From positions 1 to 5,706 of the forward strand of contig DATMJW010000178.1 of assembly GCA_035553355.1 (NCBI GenBank): a stretch of DNA of 5,706 nucleotides. Reading direction: 5' to 3'. The DNA comes from Gaiellasilicea sp035553355. GTDB lineage: Bacteria > Actinomycetota > Thermoleophilia > Gaiellales > Gaiellaceae. The translations under genes were made by a program, and so were the position numbers. Below the pieces are notes generated by a model. That model worked only from the letters and a program-made list of their open reading frames with translations. It searched no databases and was not told the origin of the DNA. This document shows, piece by piece, positions 1 through 5,049 of this stretch. Position 1 is the stretch's first letter, and every line of letters begins with the position of its first letter.

Positions 1-879
1 GTGCAGGCGGACGTGGAGCAGCTCGTCGGTCTCGGCGTCGGTGCCGCGGTGATCGAGAGCCCGATCTCCGACGCGAAGCTCGCCGCGCTCGGCGTCTCGC
101 ACGACGACATGCTCGGCCGCATCCGCAAGGCGGTCGCGTTCGCCGTCGGCGAAGGGATGACGATCGCGTTCTTCGGCGTCGACGGCTCGCGTGCCGACCT
201 CGGCTTCTTCCGGCGCGCCTACGAGGCCGCGGTCGAGGCGGGGGCGAGCGAGGCGGTCGTCGTCGACACGATCGGCGTCGCGACGCCCGAGGGCGCCGCA
301 TACCTCGTCGGGCAGGCGGCGGAGTGGCTCGACGTCCCGATCCACTGGCACGGGCACGACGACTTCGGGCTCGCGACGGCCGCGGCGGTCGCGGCCGTGC
401 AGGCGGGCGCGACCTGGGTGCAGGGGACGGTCAACGGGATGGGCGAGCGCGCCGGGAACGCGAACCTGCTCGAGGTCGCGCTCGCGCTCGAGGCGCTCTA
501 CGGCATCCCCACGCGGCTCGACCTCGTGCAGGCGCGCGACCTCGCCGCCCTCGTCCGCGACCGCTCCGGCTACGCGCTCGCGCCCTGGACGCCGCTGACC
601 GGCGAGAACCTCTATACGCGCGAGAGCGGCGCCGTCGCGAGCCAGTTCCACGACCCGCCCGCGATCGAGCCGTACTCGTCGGAGCTCGTCGGCGCGGAGC
701 GCCGTGTCGTGCTCGGGAAGAAGTCCGGCATCGACTCGATCCGGCTGAAGGCGGAGGAGCTCGGGCTGGACGTACCGGCGGAGCGGCACGCGGAGCTGCT
801 CGCGCAGGTGAAGGCGCTCGGCGCGAAGGAGCGACGGCTCGTGACGGACGACGAGTTCCGACGGCTGGCGGCCCCGTGA
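1..879 (+). CDS. HMGL-like aldolase (isopropylmalate/homocitrate synthase-type), 5' truncated
   Basis: This is the C-terminal 292 residues of an HMGL-like TIM-barrel enzyme. Family members condense acetyl-CoA with a 2-oxoacid or cleave 3-hydroxyacyl-CoAs, in the cytoplasm, using a divalent metal. Visible motifs are VDTIG (residues 88-92), the metal-binding HxH within HWHGHDDFGLA (115-125, ligands H117 and H119), and GMGERAGN (146-153, the glycine-rich loop with Asn ligand). An LGKKSG segment (238-243) resembles the LGKHSG stretch after the barrel in homocitrate/isopropylmalate synthases. The N-terminal catalytic RDGxQ motif, normally about 180 residues before HxH, is absent, so the gene begins upstream and the GTG at position 1 is probably an internal valine. 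No LeuA-type allosteric domain follows; the protein ends about 50 residues after LGKKSG, a length like NifV or HMG-CoA lyase relatives rather than full LeuA. The family is certain; the exact reaction (isopropylmalate, homocitrate, citramalate or lyase type) is not. Confidence 0.88.
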   Translation: MQADVEQLVGLGVGAAVIESPISDAKLAALGVSHDDMLGRIRKAVAFAVGEGMTIAFFGVDGSRADLGFFRRAYEAAVEAGASEAVVVDTIGVATPEGAAYLVGQAAEWLDVPIHWHGHDDFGLATAAAVAAVQAGATWVQGTVNGMGERAGNANLLEVALALEALYGIPTRLDLVQARDLAALVRDRSGYALAPWTPLTGENLYTRESGAVASQFHDPPAIEPYSSELVGAERRVVLGKKSGIDSIRLKAEELGLDVPAERHAELLAQVKALGAKERRLVTDDEFRRLAAP

Positions 880-892
880 CCTGCGGCAGCCC

Positions 893-915
893 CCGGCGAA
901 GCGGACGGTCGCCGG
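893..915 (+). repeat. Inverted repeat (7-bp arms) after the HMGL-like gene
   Basis: CCGGCGA (893-899) and TCGCCGG (909-915) are perfect reverse complements separated by 9 nt. The element lies 14 bases after the upstream stop codon and abuts the proposed -35 box. No U-run follows, so it is at best a weak, U-less terminator, or an operator half; a chance occurrence is possible in DNA this GC-rich. Confidence 0.35.
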
Positions 916-923
916 TTGACCGG
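912..923. promoter_or_regulatory. Palindrome overlapping the -35 box, possible operator
   Basis: CCGGT-TG-ACCGG is a 12-bp palindrome apart from its two central bases. It covers the proposed -35 hexamer TTGACC (916-921), a position where a bound repressor would block RNA polymerase. It also overlaps the right arm of the 893-915 inverted repeat. The symmetry is read directly from the sequence; the operator role is inference. Confidence 0.3.
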
Positions 924-945
924 GACGACGGGCGGCGGGGATACT
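916..945 (+). promoter_or_regulatory. Sigma70-type promoter for the oxidoreductase-transporter operon
   Basis: TTGACC (916-921, five of six matches to TTGACA) and GATACT (940-945, four of six matches to TATAAT) are separated by 18 bp. This lies in the only real intergenic gap of the window. Transcription would start near 951-953, leaving a leader of about 37 nt to the GTG at 989 but only about 10 nt to the alternative ATG at 962. The AT-containing -10 box stands out against very GC-rich surroundings. The prediction rests on consensus match and position only. Confidence 0.55.
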
Positions 946-957
946 CGGCGCGCTCCA

Positions 958-967
958 TGACATGTCA
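958..967. promoter_or_regulatory. Perfect 10-bp palindrome just downstream of the predicted transcription start
   Basis: TGACATGTCA is its own reverse complement. It sits at about +6 to +15 relative to the predicted start, a common place for a repressor operator, and contains the alternative ATG (962-964). No regulator gene is in the window, so the cognate protein is unknown. The role is inference from symmetry and position. Confidence 0.35.
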
Positions 968-977
968 CCGTCCGGAG

Positions 978-985
978 AGGTGAGG
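978..985 (+). promoter_or_regulatory. Shine-Dalgarno that decides the oxidoreductase start
   Basis: AGGTGAGG includes AGGTGA, complementary to the 16S rRNA 3' end, and leaves 5 nt before GTG at 989. The in-frame ATG at 962 has no comparable purine-rich sequence upstream. This favours GTG 989 as the true start. Confidence 0.6.
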
Positions 986-988
986 CCC

Positions 989-2071
989 GTGCAATTCAGC
1001 CTGTACTCGGAGATCCAGCTCCACCCGGGGAAGTCGCCCGAGCAGATGTACGCCGAGGTGCTGGAGCAGATGGTGAACGCCGATCGGCTCGGCTACGACG
1101 TCTATGCCGTGATCGAGCACTTCTTCTTCCCGAAGTTCTCGATCTCGGCGAACCCGACGGCACTCTTCGCCGCTGCGGCGCAGCGGACGCAGCGGATCCG
1201 GTTCCGCACGATGCTGCACGCGCTGCCGTACCACAACCCGATGGTGCTGGCGTCTGCGATCGCGGTGACGGACATCCTCACCGGCGGCCGCTACGAGTGG
1301 GGCGTCGGGCGCGGCCACGGCTGGATCCCGCCGAAGGCGGGGGTGCCGCTCGACGAGCACGCGCGCCCGAGCTACGAGGAGGCCGTCGACCTGCTCTTCA
1401 AGGCCCTCGGGAACGAGGAGTTCTCGCACCGCGGCCACTACTTCGACGTCGAGCACTCCCACATCGTCCCGTTCCCGCAGCGGAAGTTCCGGATCTTCCT
1501 CGGCGGGACGTCCGACCGCACCTACGAGCTCGCGGCGGAGAACGGCTGGGGCGTCGCGGTGCCGCCGCTCCTGCCGTACAAGGCGCTCGAGGAGCAGCTC
1601 GACCTCTACCGCGCGAAGTGCGCCGAGCACGGGAAGGGGCCGGACATCGTGTGGCTCCACGCCTGCCACCTCGACGACGACCGCGAGACCGCGCTCCGCG
1701 AGGCGCGGGACTGGACGGTCGGCTTCATCAAGGGGAACTCGTCGCCGCTGACGGAGCATCCGGTGCCCGACAAGGAGGGCCTCGTCAAGGCGGGCTACGG
1801 GTTCTACGCGGCCGGGATCATGGAGCAGCTCGCCGAGGTGCCGTTCGAGCAGCTCGTCGAGGACGACTACATCTGGGTGGGCACGCCGCAGGACGTGATT
1901 GAGCGGATCGAGGAGACGCAGAAGGTCTGCCCCGGCATCTCCGAGATCGGGATCACGGTGAACGCCGGTGGCGCGCCGCACTGGATGGCGATCAAGAACC
2001 AGGAGCTCTTCGCGTCGGCCGTGATGCCGCACTTCAAGGGCGGCGACCGCGAGGCGGTCGCCGCGGCGTGA
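989..2071 (+). CDS. LLM class (luciferase-like) flavin-dependent oxidoreductase
   Basis: This is a 360-residue protein of the bacterial luciferase-like monooxygenase superfamily, a TIM barrel that uses reduced FMN or coenzyme F420 in the cytoplasm. Supporting segments are the N-terminal EHFFFP (residues 43-48; H44 matches the catalytic His44 of LuxA), the strand RFRTMLHALPYHNP (71-84), the phosphate-loop-like GRYEWGVGRGHG (100-111), LGGTSDRTYELAAENGWG (171-188), and GTPQDVIERI near the C-terminus (298-307). Its length is typical of single-subunit members. GTG 989 is chosen because a good Shine-Dalgarno precedes it, the conserved sequence begins there (MQFSLYSEIQ), and ATG 962 would be almost at the transcription start; ATG 962 would add nine residues (MSPSGEVRP). 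It is the first gene of the proposed operon, 4 nt before the next. Related enzymes oxidise alkanesulfonates, long-chain alkanes, nitrilotriacetate or aldehydes; the substrate here cannot be assigned. F420 use is possible in actinobacteria, but no F420-specific feature is recognised. Confidence 0.92.
   Translation: MQFSLYSEIQLHPGKSPEQMYAEVLEQMVNADRLGYDVYAVIEHFFFPKFSISANPTALFAAAAQRTQRIRFRTMLHALPYHNPMVLASAIAVTDILTGGRYEWGVGRGHGWIPPKAGVPLDEHARPSYEEAVDLLFKALGNEEFSHRGHYFDVEHSHIVPFPQRKFRIFLGGTSDRTYELAAENGWGVAVPPLLPYKALEEQLDLYRAKCAEHGKGPDIVWLHACHLDDDRETALREARDWTVGFIKGNSSPLTEHPVPDKEGLVKAGYGFYAAGIMEQLAEVPFEQLVEDDYIWVGTPQDVIERIEETQKVCPGISEIGITVNAGGAPHWMAIKNQELFASAVMPHFKGGDREAVAAA
2040..2064 (+). repeat. 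11-bp perfect hairpin at the end of the oxidoreductase gene
   Basis: GCGGCGACCGC (2040-2050) and GCGGTCGCCGC (2054-2064) are exact reverse complements with a 3-nt loop (GAG). The hairpin encodes the Gly-Asp-Arg-Glu-Ala-Val tail and ends 4 nt before the stop codon and 11 nt before the next start. No U-run follows, so it is not a classical terminator. It may affect mRNA stability or coupling, or be a by-product of GC-rich Ala/Arg codons. Confidence 0.4.
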
Positions 2072-2075
2072 CGGC

Positions 2076-3026
2076 GTGATCGAGCGCGTGTGCGTCGTCG
2101 GCGGTGGCGTCATCGGCAGCCTCTATGCGGCGCACCTCAGCCGCGTCGCCGAGACGTGGGTGCTGACGCGGCGGCCCGAGCACGCACGCGCGCTCGAGGA
2201 GCGCGGCCTCCGCGTCAGCGGCCGCGCCGACTTCACCGGCACGGTGCGCGCGACGGACGACGCCGACGAGCTCCCGGAGTTCGACGTCGGCATCGTCGCG
2301 ACCAAGGGCACGAGCGTCGACGCCGCGGCCTCGGCGCTCGAGGGCCGCTTCGCGTCCGCGACGATCGTGACCGTCCAGAACGGCCTCGGTGCCGAAGGGA
2401 TCGTCCGCCGCCACGGCGACTGGCCGATCGTCTCGGGCGTGACGTTCATGAGCGGCACCCGACACGACGACGCGCACGTCGAGTACATCCTCGACACGGA
2501 GACGTGGCTCGGGCCGTTCGACGAGACGCCGTACGCGACGGTCGAGGCGCTCGCGGAGCTCATCCGGGAGGCGGGCCTGAAGGCACGGGCGTTCCCCGAC
2601 CTGCGGCCCGCGCAGTGGTCGAAGCTGATCTTCAACGCGACCGTGAACGCCGTCGCTGCGCTGACGGGGCTCCCGCACGACCCGCACTTCGCCGCGCAGG
2701 AGGAGCCTGGCGATCTGGGGCACCTCGTGCGGGCGCTGATGGACGAGGGGAAGGCGGTCGCCGCCGCGGCCGGGGTGGAGCTGCACGAGGATCCGTGGGA
2801 GATGAACGTGCTCGCGACCCGGCGGGGGAGCGCGCACTATCCGTCCATGCTCGAGGACGTCGAGGCACGCCGCCCGACCGAGATCGAGCTGATCACCGGC
2901 GCGCTCGTGCGCGAGGCCGAGCGCCTCGGCGTGCCGGTGCCGCTGCATGCGACCCTCTACCGCCTGATCAAGGCGAAGGAGGCATCGTGGAACCTGACCG
3001 GGCGATCCGAAGGGAGAGAGGCATGA
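2076..3026 (+). CDS. Ketopantoate reductase (ApbA/PanE) family oxidoreductase
   Basis: This 316-residue protein matches 2-dehydropantoate 2-reductase, which reduces a 2-oxoacid to a 2-hydroxyacid with NADPH in the cytoplasm. The N-terminal Rossmann fold shows VVGGGVIGS (7-15, GxGxxG at 9-14), ATK (75-77) and VQNGLG (100-105, N102 equivalent to E. coli N98). The helical C-terminal domain carries K183-x3-N187-x3-N191 (the K176/N180/N184 pattern of E. coli PanE), then S257 in YPSMLEDV and E269 in RRPTEIE (S244 and E256 equivalents). The active site therefore looks complete. The GTG start lies 4 nt after the preceding stop with no strong Shine-Dalgarno, which suggests translational coupling; the gene overlaps the binding-protein start by 4 nt (ATGA). 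Setting among an oxidoreductase and a Liv-type importer, rather than panB or panC, suggests another 2-oxoacid or 2-hydroxyacid as substrate, but true PanE activity cannot be excluded. Confidence 0.9.
   Translation: MIERVCVVGGGVIGSLYAAHLSRVAETWVLTRRPEHARALEERGLRVSGRADFTGTVRATDDADELPEFDVGIVATKGTSVDAAASALEGRFASATIVTVQNGLGAEGIVRRHGDWPIVSGVTFMSGTRHDDAHVEYILDTETWLGPFDETPYATVEALAELIREAGLKARAFPDLRPAQWSKLIFNATVNAVAALTGLPHDPHFAAQEEPGDLGHLVRALMDEGKAVAAAAGVELHEDPWEMNVLATRRGSAHYPSMLEDVEARRPTEIELITGALVREAERLGVPVPLHATLYRLIKAKEASWNLTGRSEGREA
3012..3016 (+). promoter_or_regulatory. Ribosome binding site of the solute-binding protein
   Basis: GGGAG, within a longer purine run (AGGGAGAGAGG, 3011-3021), stands 6 nt before ATG 3023. 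With an ATG start this is among the better initiation regions of the cluster, as expected for a binding protein made in excess over its ATPases. Confidence 0.55.
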
Positions 3027-4282
3027 CACGCACGCGCTTGCACGCGATCGCGGCGCTCCTCGCGCTGCTGCTCGCGTTCACCGTCGCCGCCTGTGGCGGC
3101 GACGAGGAGGCCGCGGACACCGACGCGGGGGCGGCCACGACCGAGGCGGCGACGACCGCCGAGGAGCCGGCGAACACGGAGCCGATCGTGATCGGCTGGG
3201 CGTTCGACTCGAGCGGCAACATGGCGCCGTTCGACAACCCAGCGCTCGCTGCGGCGAAGATCCGCGTCGAGCAGCTCAACGAGGAGGGCGGCGTCGACGG
3301 CCGCAACCTCCAGATCGAGACCTGCGACACCCAGAACAACGAACCGGCGAAGGCGAAGGCGTGCGCCGCGCAGCTGCTCGACGCGGGCGCCGAGATCATG
3401 TTCGTGACCTGCGACGTCGACTTCGCGACGCCGGTGGTGCAGGAGGCGATCTCGAACGGCAAGCTCGCGGTCGCGCCGTGCATCGGAACCGACCAGATGG
3501 GGCCGAAGCGCTTCGGCGAGGCCGGCGAGCTCGCGTTCAGCTACGGCAACGCCGCACAGGACGAGGGCTCGGCGATGGCCGAGTTCGCGTGGGAGCAGGG
3601 GTGGCGATCGGCGGCGCTCGCGACGAACACGCTCCTCGTCTACTTCAAGAACGTCGTGCAGGCGTTCGAGGCGCGGTTCACCGAGCTCGGCGGCGAGATC
3701 GTCACGCGCGAGACGTACGCGACGGGTGCGAACAACGTGCAGGCGGCGGTGAGCCGGCTGAACGACGCGAAGGCCGACGTGATCGTGACCTCGACCGCGT
3801 TCGGGGAGCTGCCGGCGCTCGTGTCGGGCGTCCGCTCGCTCGGGAACGAGACGCCGATCCTCAACTCGTGGGCCGGTGACGGCACCTACTGGGTCACGAA
3901 GAACCCGCCGGTGACGAACTACTACGCCGTCACGTACGCATCGGTCTTCGGCGACGACCCGAACGAGGAGGTCAAGGAGCTGATCGCGCGGATGACGGAG
4001 GAGGGCGCGCAGCCCGGCACCGGCGGGTTCATCACCGGCGCCGCCGCGATCGACGGCGTCGTCGAGGCGATCCGCCGCGCCGACGGCTCGACGGAGGGCG
4101 AGGCCCTGGCCGCCGAGATGGAGCAGTTCGAGAACGTCGAGACGATCTCGGGGAACGTGAACTTCTCGAACGAGCTGCACTCGGTCTTCGGGCGCGAGTA
4201 CCGCGTGATCAAGGTCGACAACAACGAGGGCAGCTATGTCGGCGCGGTCACGGCGAAGGTCGTCCCCGAGCTGACGGGTTGA
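3023..4282 (+). CDS. Branched-chain amino acid-type ABC transporter solute-binding lipoprotein
   Basis: This 419-residue extracytoplasmic receptor captures the ligand for the importer encoded downstream. The N-terminus has basic residues (R3, R5), a hydrophobic stretch (about 8-20) and the lipobox VAAC with C24 as the lipidated cysteine. An Asp/Glu/Ala/Thr-rich linker (about 27-53) tethers the mature domain to the membrane. From about residue 54 the type I periplasmic-binding fold (Peripla_BP_6, LivJ/LivK-like) begins with PIVIGWAFDSSG, followed by AAAKIRVEQLNEEGGVDGR (76-94), the typical helix and GG-G turn. Later segments include KADVIVTSTAFG (250-261) and GTGGFITGAAAIDGVVEAI (332-350). Four cysteines occur in the mature domain (C101, C114, C130, C153); C101 and C130 fall where LivJ has its disulfide. 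The ATG overlaps the previous stop (ATGA) and follows a good Shine-Dalgarno. HAAT receptors bind amino acids, amides, urea or aromatic acids, so the ligand is open. The upstream sequence is stop-free in this frame, but the signal peptide and RBS fix the start. Confidence 0.93.
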   Translation: MTRTRLHAIAALLALLLAFTVAACGGDEEAADTDAGAATTEAATTAEEPANTEPIVIGWAFDSSGNMAPFDNPALAAAKIRVEQLNEEGGVDGRNLQIETCDTQNNEPAKAKACAAQLLDAGAEIMFVTCDVDFATPVVQEAISNGKLAVAPCIGTDQMGPKRFGEAGELAFSYGNAAQDEGSAMAEFAWEQGWRSAALATNTLLVYFKNVVQAFEARFTELGGEIVTRETYATGANNVQAAVSRLNDAKADVIVTSTAFGELPALVSGVRSLGNETPILNSWAGDGTYWVTKNPPVTNYYAVTYASVFGDDPNEEVKELIARMTEEGAQPGTGGFITGAAAIDGVVEAIRRADGSTEGEALAAEMEQFENVETISGNVNFSNELHSVFGREYRVIKVDNNEGSYVGAVTAKVVPELTG

Positions 4283-5049
4283 CGGACGCCGAGGTCGCCG
4301 GCACGGAAGGGAGGCCCGGGGCTCTCCGGGCCTCCTCCGTGTCCCGTTCGTTCGCGGGCATCCACGCGCTGCGGGACGTGACGCTCGAGCTGCGGCGGCA
4401 CGAGGTCGTCGGGCTGATCGGGCCGAACGGCGCCGGGAAGTCCACGCTCGTCAACCTGCTGTCCGGGTTCGACGCGCCGACGAGCGGCCGGATCGAGCTC
4501 GACGGGGAGGACGTGACGGGGTGGGTGCCGCACCGCCTCGGGCGCGCGGGCGTCGCGCGCACGTTCCAGCACAGCCGCTCGTTCGGGAGCCTCACCGTTC
4601 GGGAGAACGTCGAGGTCGCGGCGCTCGGCGCGGGACGCGCCGCGGGCGCTGCGCGCCGGCGCGCCGACGAGCTGCTGCGCCTGCTTCGTCTCGAGCGCTT
4701 CGCGAGCGCGCCCGCCGCGACGCTCGCGCACGGGGACGAGCGACGGCTCGGCGTCGCTCGGTCGCTGGCGGGCGACCCGCGCTACGTCCTGCTCGACGAG
4801 CCCGCGGCCGGGCTTCCGGAGGCGGAGGTGCCGGAGTTCGCGGAGGTCGTCCGCGCGGTGCGCGACGAGCACGACGCGGGCGTCCTGCTGATCGACCACA
4901 ACATGACGTTGATCATGGAGGTCTGCGACAGGATCCACGTCCTCGACCAGGGGGCGACCCTCGCGGAGGGAACGCCCGCGGAGATCCGTGCGAACCTCGA
5001 CGTCACGGCCGCCTACCTCGGCGAGAGCGCGGTCGCGGAGGTGGCGTGA
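4279..5049 (+). CDS. livG: LivG-type ABC transporter ATP-binding protein
   Basis: This 256-residue cytoplasmic ATPase powers the Liv/HAAT-type importer as partner of the next gene product. Motifs are Walker A GPNGAGKST (48-56), Q-loop TFQHSR (95-100, Q97), a degenerate signature LAHGDERR (149-156), Walker B YVLLDEP (169-175, catalytic E174), H-loop LIDHNM (204-209, H207), and the LivG-type tail VCDRIHVLDQGATLAEGTPA (215-234) ending in AAYLGE. The segment between Q-loop and signature is shorter than in E. coli LivG. The TTG start overlaps the binding-protein stop (TTGA). It is the only start that keeps the first conserved strand (ALRASSVSRSF, 15-25); GTG 4339 would remove it. The Shine-Dalgarno is weak (GAG at 4268-4270), so coupling to upstream translation is likely, and a strong hairpin covers codons 11-20. 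G rather than F identity rests on the DHNM H-loop, the TFQ Q-loop and gene order. Confidence 0.92.
   Translation: MTDAEVAGTEGRPGALRASSVSRSFAGIHALRDVTLELRRHEVVGLIGPNGAGKSTLVNLLSGFDAPTSGRIELDGEDVTGWVPHRLGRAGVARTFQHSRSFGSLTVRENVEVAALGAGRAAGAARRRADELLRLLRLERFASAPAATLAHGDERRLGVARSLAGDPRYVLLDEPAAGLPEAEVPEFAEVVRAVRDEHDAGVLLIDHNMTLIMEVCDRIHVLDQGATLAEGTPAEIRANLDVTAAYLGESAVAEVA
4309..4336 (+). promoter_or_regulatory. Strong mRNA hairpin in the first codons of livG, after the binding-protein gene
   Basis: GGAGGCCCGG (4310-4319) and CCGGGCCTCC (4326-4335) are perfect reverse complements. G-U pairs at 4309/4336 and 4320/4325 extend this to 12 bp with a GCTC tetraloop. It begins 27 nt after the binding-protein stop codon and lies within livG codons 11-20. 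No U-run follows, so it is not an ordinary intrinsic terminator. Hairpins between binding-protein and downstream transporter genes are known to protect the upstream mRNA or reduce downstream expression (malE-malF of E. coli is the classic case); that role here is inference. Confidence 0.5.
5037..5043 (+). promoter_or_regulatory. Strong Shine-Dalgarno of livF inside the end of livG
   Basis: GGAGGTG closely matches the anti-Shine-Dalgarno complement. The core GGAGG (5037-5041) is 4 nt from GTG 5046. It encodes the last residues of LivG, so it is maintained within coding sequence. It supports the GTGA-overlap start of livF. Confidence 0.6.

Noticed and set aside
376..398. A perfect 9-bp inverted repeat with a 5-nt loop inside the HMGL-like gene
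   Set aside because: It lies in GCG/GCC-rich alanine codons in mid-gene with no regulatory position. It serves as a reminder that stems of this size occur here by composition.
893..915. Reading the post-HMGL inverted repeat as an intrinsic terminator
   Set aside because: The 7-bp stem has a 9-nt loop and no following U-run; it is kept only as an inverted repeat with possible weak function.
191..983. Overlapping + strand frames at 191-598 and 324-983 within and past the HMGL-like gene
   Set aside because: Arg/Ala-dominated translations without motifs, in alternate frames of a clearly conserved gene.
965..4180. Long antisense open frames on the - strand (965-2113, 2034-3029 and 2957-4180, each over 330 codons)
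   Set aside because: They mirror well-supported + strand genes, have Arg/Leu/Val-rich compositions without recognisable motifs, and are the usual consequence of few stop codons in GC-rich DNA.
2090..4282. A 730-codon frame that could suggest a fusion in front of the solute-binding protein
   Set aside because: Its first 311 codons are the out-of-frame shadow of the reductase gene, Arg/Ala-rich and motif-free. The lipoprotein signal peptide and Shine-Dalgarno place the real start at 3023.
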